From Antedon mediterranea (taxonomy: Eukaryota; Echinodermata; Crinoidea; Comatulida; Antedonidae), in contig NC_092676.1 in the NCBI RefSeq assembly GCF_964355755.1, positions 4,012,288 through 4,076,287 of the forward strand: 64,000 nucleotides of DNA, given 5' to 3'. Shown here one piece after another: positions 44,650-56,234 of this stretch (the first letter of the stretch is position 1; each line of letters starts with the position of its first letter). A program made the position numbers and the translations under genes. The notes below the pieces were generated by a model. The model was not told where the DNA came from and made no database searches. It saw nothing but the letters and a program-made list of their open reading frames with translations.

Positions 44650-44989
44650 GTAGGAAAATTTGACACTAAATACAAACTTCAGTACTAACAGACGGTATTA
44701 CAATACACTATTGACTAAGAGGGAGTGTTTTGTTTTATAAATTATATAAAAATAAGTTCTATTTTCAATAGTTTTACCCATTTAGAGAAAAAAGAGATTA
44801 AAGCTACATTTGGCGTCGTTTATTCTCCTTATATAATATTCCATTGTTTAACACGACGAAATGAACAATACCATTAAATTAAACAGTGTAATAATGAAGC
44901 TTAAATATAATATGTTTTTATTTCACCTGTATCGAATTATAAGAATTTATGTTCATGTTTAAATTACTCATTGTTATCACACCACCAGT
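44650..44989. other. intron, nothing recognised
   Basis: AT-rich intron; ends with the 8-bp target site of the hAT-like element. Confidence 0.5.
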
Positions 44990-46610
44990 CAGGGGTGGCG
45001 CCAGGATCTTCCCGACGCGGGGGCTACATTCCCCGACGAGGGGGCTATGCGAGCGAAGCGAGCATCACTAGGCTGGGGGACAGGGGGCCGCCAAGGGCCC
45101 CCGGTGGGGGTCCAGGGGGCGAAGCCTCCGGAAGCAACGCGTTCTAGCGTCATTTGAGGTCATTTTAATCAGATTTAGGGTAGCCATTTTTTTCCATTTT
45201 TTATAATGCATAAATAAAATACTAAAATACTGCGTGCAAAAAAACGATGCGCGATGACTGTTTCAATCTATATTTTTCAATTTAAAAAATAAAAGTTCAA
45301 AGAAAATTTAGAAAAATAGAGTTTTGGAGGTCCCGGAAATTGAACTTATTATACTTCAAAACATGAAACAAAATATATAAGTCCCTATAAAGGTTGTGAC
45401 TGAGCTAAGAAATGTTGAAAAATAGAGATGTTAGGTCCCGGAAAATGCACTTCCTTGTACTTCGAAATATGACCAGCTTTATTGTTGGGGCTGAGCTAAG
45501 AAACTGTTTAAAACTAGAGCTGCAGGTCTTCAAAAAATTGCATTTTATACTTCGGAAAAATCAGGCCTAGAGGCTTAAAAAAAGCAAGCGTAGACCTTTT
45601 TCAGTCGGGGAAATAAGTTTATTCCTCCCAAGTGTATGCGTGCGTACCATCTGGACTCCCGAGTGGTGAGAAATTCATGACATACAGGACATTGAAAATG
45701 TAATAACTTAGCTATAATAAGATGTTGGCTAAGCGAAAATGGCATGTTTTTTTGTTTAGTAATGGATGAAAAATGTTTTTTAGGTGCCCCACGGTACAGA
45801 AGGTTACTTGTAAAAAATTGGTGAACATACGAACAATTAACATAATTCGTTTTTGCTGTAGTGTAGCGTACGTCGACGCAGTACACGATGTAACCGTCAG
45901 TAAACTTCGCCTGGAAAATAACTACAGTACACATTTTGGTCCCTGGATGGAACATGATATCACGCGTCTCGACCCAACGTTGAACGATTCGTACAAAGGG
46001 ATACCGCCAGACAAGTGCGAACCTAGCTATTGTTTAGTAGTAAGTTAGATCGCTGGCAATAATGAATGCATATAAAGTGCATAATATCACTCTGACGTGC
46101 TCTCACGGTCAATGAAACGTCGCGGTTTTCTAGGCGCTGAAGCTAGCTACGAAGTGAACGCGAACGCTTTTTACTGTATATTATATTCCCCGACAAAAAG
46201 TACCCGTGTTCCCTTCGGTAACCGTCGGTAAACTTCGCCTAGAAAATAACTACATTACACATTTTGGTCCCTGGATGGAACTTGATATCACGCGTCTCGA
46301 CCCAACGTTGAACGATTCGTACTGAGGGATACCGCCAGACAAGTGCGTACCTAGCTAATGTTTAGTAGTAAGTTAGATCGCTGGCAATAAATGAATGCAT
46401 AAAAGTGCATAATAGCCCTCTGACGTACTCTCACGGTCAATGGAACGTCGTGGTTTTCTAGGCGCTGAAGCTATATGAAGTGAACGCGAACGTTTTTTAC
46501 TGTATATTATATTCCCCGACAAAAAGTACCCGTGTTCCCCGACGGGGGGGGGCTAGGCTCCCGACGAGGGGGTTAGAGCCCCCGTAGCCCCCCCGCTGGC
46601 GCCACCACTG
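44990..46610. mobile_element. non-autonomous hAT-like transposon, 1.62 kb
   Basis: Inverted ends CAGGGGTGGCGCCAG (left) and CTGGCGCCACCACTG (right), flanked by the 8-bp direct duplication CCACCAGT at 44982-44989 and 46611-46618. An 8-bp duplication and CAGGGGT-type ends fit hAT. Subterminal regions are G/C-rich with many small hairpins (GGGGGCCGCCAAGGGCCCCC). The interior has a 325-bp tandem duplication (about 45885-46200 and 46215-46530). No transposase; open frames inside are short and unlike any known protein. Confidence 0.88.
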
Positions 46611-46746
46611 CCACCAGTATTCATCATTATCGTAGTGTTCTACTATGTAAGATAGAAATAAAGTACTTGGTAATGCTGTTGTTTTACATGAATTACTGAA
46701 TTGTATTATTTACTGCTTGTGTTTTTTTTTAACAAAATCATTGTAG

Positions 46747-46888
46747 TCAGATGCCCAACATATTGCACCTGTAATGTCCAGACGTGTTACTTAGCAAGTT
46801 GTTATAATAACACTAGATGTACTCAATGGAATGCAAATATACATACAGAACTTGTTGACTACAATGTATATGATCCAATAACAAGATT
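46747..46888 (+). CDS. LRR N-terminal cap (LRRNT) exon
   Basis: Encodes VRCPTYCTCNVQTCYLASC and on to DYNVYDPITRL. CPxxCxC at the start is the signature of the cysteine-rich cap before a run of LRRs in secreted or extracellular proteins. Acceptor ATTGTAG, donor GTAAGT; two bases, 46 codons and TT left over. The TT is completed by the first G of each LRR exon to give the first Leu of the repeat. More Cys than the usual four (six in this exon), which may mean an altered disulphide set. The phase fits SRCR exon 3 upstream. Confidence 0.85.
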
Positions 46889-47337
46889 GTAAGTAGAACT
46901 AAGTTTATGTCATACTGTGAGCAAAATAAACAATTTATATTTCTTTGATAATATAGGTCCATGCTATTTATACAGCAGAATCATGATAATATTGAACAGA
47001 TGGGGAGTGGGTGGATTTTGTTAATGTGGAACTACTGGTCTTGTGGCGGTCTACAGTATATTTAGGTCGTTTCAATCAGTTTACGGGCTCATCAGTAATC
47101 TGGTCATTTTCCGTATACGACATTTTACGTAAGAATGTGATAGTAGACTAAAAATAACATTTTTTATTTTAACATAGTATATTGTGACATCACTAAAGTA
47201 CATACAATAGAGTACATGCAGTATAACTACTGTATAATGTACAGGAAATGTAGAAATTTCAACATTTGAGGTGACAGAAAAACTAAAATAATTTAAAAAC
47301 AGCTTGGATATTGTGATTTACTTACACTGTGCATTCT

Positions 47338-47372
47338 TTGGGATTTGACCTATAACCAAATTAAGTACATGT
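47338..47372 (+). pseudogene. LRR exon remnant (5' half only)
   Basis: GGGATTTGACCTATAACCAA then ATTAAGTACATG matches the first half of the LRR exons. The TTTTACTTTTAAG acceptor is deleted to CATTCTTT, an extra T shifts the frame, and the second half and donor are gone, replaced by intron sequence (GTTGGTTAAACAATG). Confidence 0.8.
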
Positions 47373-48144
47373 TGGTTAAACAATGATAATGGTTTAATAT
47401 TATATTGATTTCACAATTTGTGATCTTATAAAAATAACTTTAAAAATCAAGTTTTTTGTTCATCCACCATGTAATGAACTTTATTTTTTTTATATATAAT
47501 AATTCAAAATCAATTTTTATTGTAAATATCACAATATAAATATAATTATATTTATATATATCATCATAACAAATGTTACTAAATAATTAAAATTTGTTTA
47601 TGTATTAATTTTGTCTTATGAGAAAAAATGTTTCAAAATATAAATATATATTTTATATTTTGACATTAAAATGTTTATGCAATACAGTGAATGCATTGTA
47701 GGATCAATTGTAATATTGGACTAATATGCTATACATTATGACTATTTACAGTAAAAAGAATTTTAAAATAAACATTTTTTAAATGTATCCACCATGATTG
47801 AACTATTTATTTTGGTAAGATCTAACAATTGAAACTAAATCTGTATTACATATAGATAATACATTTATTATATGGTTGCTAACGAACAATTTGAAATTGG
47901 TGTAGAAATTTTGTTTTAATAAAATAAGTTATCAAAATAAATTTACCACATTTTTATTTTAACATAGTATATTTTGACATCACTAAAGTACATACAATAT
48001 AGTACATGCAATATAACTACTGTATAATGTAGCCTACAGGAATGTAGACATTTCAACATTTGAGGTGACAGAAAAACTAAAATAATTTAAAAACAGCTTG
48101 GATATTGTGATTTACTTATACTGTGCATTCTTTTTACTTTTAAG

Positions 48145-48216
48145 GTCTTTGTACGATAACCAAATAAGTACATTGCAAGCCAATGCATTTGCTGGTTTGA
48201 CAGCATTGGAAACACT
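48145..48216 (+). CDS. leucine-rich repeat exon 1
   Basis: A 72-bp exon, phase 2-2, between CTTTTAAG and GTAAGTGT. With the TT carried in, it reads LSLYDNQISTLQANAFAGL then TALETL: one canonical 24-residue LRR (LxLxxNxIxxLxxxxFxGLxxLxxL). The outward positions of the beta strand are S, Y and D. It can be skipped or duplicated without altering frame. Confidence 0.92.
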
Positions 48217-49066
48217 GTAAGTGTATTGCTTATGTTTGCTAACTTTTATCAGTTTGGTTTTAATCTAGAAATTAAATTACAAATTATTTTGAATTGTTGA
48301 TTAAGCAATTATAATGGATTAATATTATTACATAATTGCACAATTTGTGATCGTATAAAAAATATCTTTATAAATCACAAGTTTTTAGTTCATCCACCAT
48401 GAATGAACTTTATTTTTGTGTAATACATAATAATTCTGAATTAATCTTAAATGTAAAATTTCACAATATAAATATCATTATAATGATTGTTATACTAATT
48501 AATTAGTATTTGTTTATGTAGTGATTTTGTTTTATGATAATAAAAATTATTAAAATATAAATATATATTTTATATTTTGACATCATTAAAATATTGATAC
48601 AATACAGTGCATGTATTGTAGGATCAATTGTAATAATGGACTAATAATATTTACCTTATGATTTCATGATTATTCACAGTAAAACAAATTTAAAAAGCAA
48701 CAATTTTGTAATTTATCCACCATGATTGAATTATTTATTTTTGTAATATATAACAATTGAAACTGAATTTACATTACATATTAGATAATACATTTATTAT
48801 ATGGTTGCTATCAAACAATTTGAATTTGTTGACATTTTGTTTTAAGAAAATATGTTATTCAAATAAATTTACCATATTTGTATTTTAACATAGTATATTT
48901 TGACATCACTAAAGTACATACAATAGAGTACATGCAGTATAACTACTGTATAATGCACAGGAATGTAGACATTTCAACATTTGAGGTGACAAGAAAAACT
49001 AAAATAATTTAAAAACAGCTTCGATATTGTGATTTACTTATACTGTGCATTCTTTTTACTTTTAAG

Positions 49067-49138
49067 GGATTTGGGCAGTAACCAAATAAGTACATTACAA
49101 GCCAATGCATTTGCTGGTTTGACAGCATTGGAAACACT
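49067..49138 (+). CDS. leucine-rich repeat exon 2
   Basis: Same layout and splice sites as exon 1, reading LDLGSNQISTLQANAFAGL then TALETL. It differs from exon 1 only in codons 2, 4 and 5 (Asp, Gly, Ser) plus one silent TTG/TTA change. Confidence 0.92.
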
Positions 49139-49942
49139 GTAAGTGTATTGCTTATGTTTGCTTACAGTTACTAATTTGGTTTTATATTATAAATTAAATT
49201 ATAAATTATTTTATATTGTTGGTTAAACAATGAAAATGGATTAATATTATTCTATAATTTCACAATTTGTGACCTTATAAAAAATATCTTTATAAATCAC
49301 TAGTTTTTACTTCATCCACCATGAATGAACTTTATTTTTGTGTAATACATAATAATTTTAAAAATAATATTAATTGTAAAATTTCACAATATAAATATCA
49401 TTATAATGATTGTTATACTAAATAATTAGTATTTGTTTATGTAGTGATTTTGTTTTATGATAATACAAATTATTAAAATATAAATATATATTTTATATTT
49501 TGACATCATTAAAATGTTGATACAATACAATGCATGTATTGTAGGATCAATTGTAATAATGGACTAATAATATGTATCAACATTTTTAAAATGTATCCAC
49601 CATGATTGAACTATTTATTTTTGTAAGATATAACAAAACTGAATCTGTATTACATATTAGATAATACATTAATTATATGGTTGTTAACAAACAATTTGAA
49701 TTTGTTGTAGACATTTTATTTTTAATAAAATAAGTTATTAAAATATATATACATTTTTACTTTAACATAGTATATTTTGACATCACTAAAGTACATACAA
49801 TATAGTACATGCAATATAACTACTGTATAATGTACAGGAATGTAGACATTTCAACATTTGAGGTGACAGAAAAACTAAAATAATTTAAAAACAGCTTGGA
49901 TATTGTGATTTACTTATAATGTGCATTCTTTTTACTTTTAAG

Positions 49943-50014
49943 GAATTTGTACAGTAACCAAATAAGTACATTACAAGCCAATGCATTTGCTGGTTTGACA
50001 GCATTGAAAACACT
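49943..50014 (+). CDS. leucine-rich repeat exon 3
   Basis: 72 bp, phase 2-2, reading LNLYSNQISTLQANAFAGL then TALKTL. Variable positions are Asn, Tyr and Ser, and the Glu near the end is Lys. Otherwise identical to exon 2 at the nucleotide level. Confidence 0.92.
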
Positions 50015-50725
50015 GTAAGTGTATTGCTTATGTTTGCTTACTTTTACCAATTTGGTTTTAATTTAGAAATTAACAAACTTTATTTTTTTGAATAATATTA
50101 TAATAATTCAAAATACATTTTTATTGTAACTGTCACAATATAAATATTATTATAACAAATGTTACTAAATAATTAGTATTTGTTTATTTAGTGATTTTGT
50201 TTTATGAGAATAAAAATTATTGAAATATAAATATATATTTTATATTTTGACATTAAAATATTGATACAATACAGTGCATGTATTGTAGGTTTGATTGTAA
50301 TAAGGGAGTAATAATATGTACTTTATGATTTCATGATTATTTATAGTAAAAATAATTTTAAAGTGAACATATTAAAAATGTATTCACCATGATTGAACTA
50401 TTTATTTTTGTAAGATATAACAATTGAACTGAATCTGTATTACATATAGATAATACATTTATTATGGTTGCTATCAAACAATTTTTAATTTGTTGTAGAC
50501 ATTTTATTTTAATAAAATAAGTTATTAAAATATACATTTTTACTTTAACATAGTATATTTTGACATCACTAAAGTACATACAATAGAGTACATGCAGTAT
50601 AACTACTGTATAATGTACAGGAATGTAGACATTTCAACATTTGAGGTGACAGAAAAATTAAAATAATTTTAAAACAGCTTGGATATTGTGATTTACTTAT
50701 ACTGTGCATTCTTTTTACTTTTAAG

Positions 50726-50797
50726 GGATTTGAGGGGTAACCAAATAAGTACATTACCAGCCAATGCATTTGCTGGTTTGACAGCATTGAAAACACT
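50726..50797 (+). CDS. leucine-rich repeat exon 4
   Basis: 72 bp, phase 2-2, reading LDLRGNQISTLPANAFAGL then TALKTL. Variable positions are Asp, Arg and Gly; Gln is replaced by Pro in STLP, the form most common in vertebrate extracellular LRRs. Confidence 0.92.
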
Positions 50798-51764
50798 GTA
50801 AGTGTATTGCTTATGTTTGCTAACTTTTAACAATTTGGTTTTAATTTCGAAATTAAATGAAAAATTATTTTACAAAGTTGGTTAAACAATGATAATGGAT
50901 TAATATTATTATATAATTTCACAATTTGTGATCTTATAAAAAATAACTTAAAAAATCAGTAGTTTTTTGCTCATCCACCATGAACAAATTTTAATTTTTT
51001 AAATATTATATAATAATTCAAAATAAATTTTTATTGTAAATGTCACAATAAAAATATCATTATAACAAATAATACTAAAACTAAATAATTAGTATTTGTT
51101 TATGTAGTGATTTTGTTTTATGAGAATAACAATTATTAAAATAGGAATATATTTTATATTTTAACATTAAAATATTGATACAATACAATGCATGCATTGT
51201 AGGATCAATTGTAATAATGGACTAATCATATGTACCTTATGATTTCATGATTATTTACAGTAAAAAGAATTTTAAAGTCAACATTATTTTTATTTGTAAT
51301 TTATCCACCATGATTGAAGTATATATTTTTGTAAGATATAACAATTGAAAGTGAATCTGTATTTAATACATAATAGATAATACATTTATTATATGGTTGC
51401 TATCAAACAATTACATTTGGTGAAGACATTTTATTTTAAGAAATTAAGTTATTAAATTATATTTACCACATTTTTATAAAACTGACAAAATGTTTCTAAG
51501 TAGGCCTAATCAATATTTGTTTATGTACATTTTTGTTTATTTTAACAAAATAAGTTATTAAAATATACATTTGTATTTTAACATAGTATATTTTGACATA
51601 ACTAAAGTACATACAATAGAGTACATGCAGTATAACTACCGGTACTGTATAATGTACAGGAATGTAGACATTTCAACATTTGAGGTGACAGAAAAACTAA
51701 AATAATTTAAAAACAGCTTGGATATTGTGATTTACTTATACTGTGCATTCTTTTTACTTTTAAG

Positions 51765-51836
51765 GAATTTGAGATGGAACCGAATAAGTACATTACAAGC
51801 CAATGCATTTGCTGGTTTGACAGCATTGGAAAAACT
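51765..51836 (+). CDS. leucine-rich repeat exon 5
   Basis: 72 bp, phase 2-2, reading LNLRWNRISTLQANAFAGL then TALEKL. Variable positions are Asn, Arg and Trp, with Arg also after the Asn of the ladder and Lys near the end. Confidence 0.92.
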
Positions 51837-52979
51837 GTAAGTGTATTGCTTATGTTTGCTACTTTTACAATTTGGTTTTAATCTAGAAATTAAATTACAA
51901 ATTATTTTGAATTGTTGATTAAGCAATTATAATGGATTAATATTATTACATAATTTCACAATTTGTGATTGTATAAAAAAATATCTTTATAAATCACTAG
52001 TTTTTAGTTCATCCACCATGAATGAACTTTATTTTTGTGTACATAATAATTCTGAATTAATCTTAAATGTAAAATTTCACGATGTAAATATCATTATAAT
52101 GATTGTTATGCTAAATAATTATTATTTGTTTATGTAGTGATTTTGTTTTATGAGAATAAAAATTATTAAAATATAAATATATATTTTATATTTTGACATT
52201 AAAATGTTGATACAACACAATGCATCCATTGTAGGATCAATTGTAATAATGGAGTAATATGTACTTTATGATTTTCTATAATTTCACAATTTGTGATCTT
52301 ATAAAAAAACTTTAAAAATCAATAGTTTTTTGCTCGTCCAACATTAACAAACTTTATTTTTTTGAATAATATTATAATAATTCAAAATACATTTTTATTG
52401 TAACTGTCACAATATAAATATTATTATAACAAATGTTACTAAATAATTAGTATTTGTTTATTTAGTGATTTTGTTTTATGATAATAAAAATTAATAAAAT
52501 AAAAATATATATTTTGACATTAAATATTGATACAATACAGTGCATGTATTATAGGATCAATTGTAATAATGGACTAATAATATGTACTTTATGATTTCAT
52601 GATTATTTACAGTAAAACCAATTTTAAAATCAACATTTTTAAAATGTATCCACCATGATTGAACTATTTATTTTTGTAAGATCTAACAATTGAAACTGAA
52701 TCTGAATTACATATAGATAATACATTTATTATATGGTTGCTATCAAACAATTTGAATTTGTTGACATTTTGTTTTCAGAAAATATGTTAATCAAATAAAT
52801 TTACAACATTTTTATTTTAACATAGTATATTTTGACATAACTAAAGTACATACAATAGAGTACATGCAGTATAACTACTGTATAATGTACAGGAATGTAG
52901 ACATTTCAACATTTGAGGTGACAGAAAAACTAAAATAATTTTAAAACAGCTTGGATATATTGTGATTTACTTATATTTA

Positions 52980-53023
52980 TTACCAGCCAATGCATTTGCT
53001 GGTTTGACAGCATTGAAAACACT
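52980..53023 (+). pseudogene. LRR exon remnant (3' half only)
   Basis: TTACCAGCCAATGCATTTGC through GCATTGAAAACACT and the GTAAGTG donor match the second half of the other exons, but the acceptor and first half are deleted. A cryptic AG at 52985-52986 would give a 37-bp exon in the wrong frame, so this exon is probably dead. Confidence 0.82.
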
Positions 53024-53289
53024 GTAAGTGTATTGCTTATGTTTGCTTACTTTTATCAATTTGGTTTTAATTTAGAAATTAAATGAAAAATTATTTTACA
53101 TTGTTGGTTAAACAATGATAATGGATTAATATTATTTATAAAATTTCACAATTTGTGATCTTGTAAAAACAAACTTAAAAAATCAATAGTTTTTTGCTCA
53201 TCCAACATGAATGAACTTTTTATAATATATAATATTTCAAAATGATTTTTTATTGTAAATGTCACAATATAAATATATTTTTGTAAATC

Positions 53290-53352
53290 AACAATTTCAG
53301 CCGTCGGGCTGCATGTTTTTTATTATATAAACCTGAATAAATAAATAAATAA
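53290..53352 (+). mobile_element. short LINE 3' end, strongly 5'-truncated
   Basis: CAGCCGTCGGGCTGCATG, then AAACCTGAATAAATAAATAA: a small hairpin followed by an (AATA)n tail, typical of the 3' ends of CR1/RTE-like elements. It sits at the switch between the direct and inverted copies of the LRR unit. Confidence 0.5.
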
Positions 53353-54092
53353 ATTATTACAATTGATCCTACAATACATGCACTGTATTGTATAAACATT
53401 TTAATGTCAAAATATAAAATATGTAATCACTACATAACAAATACTAATTATTTAGTATAACAATCATTATAATGATATTTATTGTGAAATTTTACAATTA
53501 ATATTATTTTTAATTATTATGTATTACAGAAAAATAAATTTCATTCATGTTGGATGAATTAAAAACTAGTGATTTATAAATTTATTTTTTATAAGATCAC
53601 AAATTGTAAAATTATGTAAATTATGTAATAATATTAATCCATTATCATTATACAGTTGTTGTACTGCATGTACTCTATTGTATGTACTAGTGATGTCACA
53701 ATATGATATGGGTAAATAAAAATGTATATTTTAATAACTTATTTTATCAAAATAAAATGTCTACAAAAAATTAAAATGTTTTGATAGCAACCATATAATA
53801 AATGTATTATCTATATGTAATACAGATTCGGTTTCAATTGCTATGTCATGGTGGATAAATTTAAAAATTGTTGATTTTAAAATTAGTTTTACTGTAAATA
53901 ATCATGAAATCATAAGGTACATATTATTAGTCCATTATTACAATTGATCCTACAATGCATTCACTGTATTGTATAAACATTTTAATGTCAAAATATAAAA
54001 TATATATTTATATTTTAATAATTTTTATTCTCATAAAAAAAATCACTACATAAACAAAATACTAATTATTTAGTAACATTTGTTATAATGGT
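53353..54092 (-). repeat. inverted copy of the LRR-array intron unit, exon missing
   Basis: Reverse complement of the array's intron phrases (ACAATTGATCCTACAATACA, AATGCATTCACTGTATTGTA, GTACTCTATTGTATGTACTA). The place where an LRR exon would lie, near 53650, has been deleted. Confidence 0.85.
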
Positions 54093-54966
54093 ATATATAT
54101 ATATATGGAAACACAAATATTTAAAAAAATACCAAAATTTATACAAAATATAAAAAAATTTGAAAAATTCAGTTAAAAAAATAAAATTATGTTAAAAAAA
54201 TTACAAAATTTATATACAAATGCATAGGCCTATATATGTAAATATTTATAACATAGCCATCTTCAGCGTGATCAGTTTAGGTACTGTTTAAATTAAGGAT
54301 TCTACTTATAGTAAGGGCAGGCGAGGTCTTAAGACGGTTAGTTCTACAAACAGGTATATTAATTAGGGGTTTATGGACTAATATGTACTTTATGATTCCA
54401 TGATAATTATTTACAGTAATTTTGTTTTAAGAAAATAAGAAATAAGTTATGAAAATATATTTACAAAAGTATATTTTGACATACTAAAGTATACAATAGA
54501 TGGATTACATGCAGTATAGTGTATTTACTGTACTACAATTTAGTTTTAATTAAAAAGGTAAATTAGAAATTGTATTTTACATTGTAGAACAATTATAACA
54601 AAATATTTAATATATAATTTCATTATTATGTGATTATAAGTTTAAACCCCACCTCACCAAAAAAAACCACAAACAACTGGTTTTTCGTATATGATAATAT
54701 AGGCCTAATAAATCAAATATCAATTTTCAGTTGTTATTTTACAATATAAATATCATTTAAAATATCATTTAAGTTAATTTTACTACATTTAGTATTTGTT
54801 TACTTTAACCAGAAAACAAACAAAAATAAAAGGGATAAATGCAGTGTTTATATTACCGTAAATCAATAGATAATTGGCAACTAACTTAATTAACTGCTAA
54901 AGCCCAAACTAGCAAGACCATAATGTGCATTATTTATCATATACTGTGTATTTTTTATCATTTAAG
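54093..54966. other. intron, low complexity; nothing coding recognised
   Basis: A/T-rich tracts (ATATATATATGG, AAAAAAATACCAAAATTTAT). One short tract (54365-54500) again resembles the array's intron sequence. Confidence 0.5.
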
Positions 54967-55041
54967 GTGGTTCATGAATGGTAACCAAATACACACATTG
55001 GAAGCCTATGCATTTGCCGGTTTGGAATCATTGACAGAACT
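54967..55041 (+). CDS. leucine-rich repeat exon 6
   Basis: 75 bp, phase 2-2, between ATTTAAG and GTGAGT, reading LWFMNGNQIHTLEAYAFAGL then ESLTEL. It is one codon longer than the array exons in the beta-strand region. It is closely related to exon 9 at 58020 and its surroundings are too, so the two are a duplicate pair. A Helitron follows in its intron. Confidence 0.88.
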
Positions 55042-55125
55042 GTGAGTATTTTTTCAATACTTGTACAAACTTCCTTATTTTTAAAAGAAACTTTATTTAT
55101 TGTTGTTTTAGAACTATTCTAATTA

Positions 55126-55935
55126 CTAGATGGTACGCTTGCTTCGCTCGCGTACCATCTAGGTCGTGCCCACAGATGGTTCTCGAATACATAATAATTT
55201 CAGCGTTAAAAAACTGGCGATTTCAAATGTACGTACCGCAGGACAATAATGTCGTTTACAGGAACGGATAAATAGACACTGTGATTTATGTACTAAACTA
55301 AAATTAGCACCCTGGGATTTACTTCCGAAAGAGAAACTTGTCACAAAATGAGACCAATTGTTTAAGTCAAATTTAAACAAACTTAATTTGTGTTTTATAT
55401 GTAACATTAGGGTTGAGGGATGGAAGAGGAACAATTTTTAAATATATTCTTTATCCATTTAGTAACGAAATATTAATTGTTTTCATGTTTTACAAATAAT
55501 GTACCACTAAACCATGGAGGTATTTATACCCCCATGACTAAACACAAGTAAAACATTGCGATGTAATACTTTGTTGAAACTATCACCGTCCTAGTCGATT
55601 GAAAAGTACAGTACGTATAACGATACATCACTACGACGTGTATATGTTTATATAATGTAAAACAATTTGTGAAAACCACCTCTATTCGGGGCAAATCATA
55701 AATTCGATTTAATCGTCAATAAATATTAAATTATCTAACTCAACTTAATTAGTAGGCCTAATGGTTTTCAATTGTTTCTTAGAGCTAATTCATACTTAAG
55801 TTGGTTCCTACCCTACCCACCAAAGTTGTTCTGCGTTTAGGGCATGTGATGCACTGTAGGCCTATCCTCTACTAAACATTCTAGAAATAACGCGCTATTT
55901 ACCGAATTTTGCCCTTACGTAAATTTATATATAGA
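55126..55935 (-). mobile_element. non-autonomous Helitron, family 1 copy C (internally deleted)
   Basis: Same ends as copies A and B: the CTAG hairpin at 55126-55162 and the TC end at 55935, flanked by T and A in the element's sense. About 640 bp of the interior is missing, and a 30-bp palindromic piece with ATGGAGG...CCCCCATG is added near 55514-55545. The paralogous intron after exon 9 gives the empty site at 58179/58180. Confidence 0.88.
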
Positions 55936-56162
55936 TTCCAGTTGATACTGTATGTCATACTGCCCTAATATTGCTGTAACACCGGTGCCAATCAATTTAC
56001 ATCTAACAACATGAATTATATTATTGTTTATATACATGAAAATTTTATTCAAAGATCTCTTTTGTCAATACATTTTTTATTAATGAAAATTTACAATCAT
56101 ACAGTATCAAAACAACTTGGATGTATATGATTTTAATTACTATGAATCATTTTATTTTGAAG

Positions 56163-56234
56163 ACGTTTGAATGGTCACAAAATCAGTACATTGCCAGCTA
56201 ATGCATTTAATGGTTTGACAGCATTGACAACACT
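56163..56234 (+). CDS. leucine-rich repeat exon 7
   Basis: 72 bp, phase 2-2; acceptor TTTTGAAG, donor GTAAGT. With TT carried in, the first codon is TTA (Leu): LRLNGHKISTLPANAFNGL then TALTTL. Diverged from exons 1-5 but with the same framework. Confidence 0.88.

Larger units (their letters stand above)
47150..53280. repeat. tandem array of 0.8-1.0-kb units, each with one LRR exon
   Basis: Seven head-to-tail units share intron phrases such as TTTTGACATCACTAAAGTAC, ATTTCAACATTTGAGGTGAC, AAAAACAGCTTGGATATTGT, ATCCACCATGATTGAACTAT and GGATCAATTGTAATAATGGA. Exons lie at 48145, 49067, 49943, 50726 and 51765, with broken exons at about 47338 and 52980. Introns match nearly as well as the exon bodies, so duplication or conversion has been recent. 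Confidence 0.92.

Noticed and set aside
45575-46048. Frames of 126 and 91 codons on opposite strands
   Set aside because: Both lie inside the hAT-like element, overlap each other and resemble no protein; the region is also partly duplicated in the element with stops.
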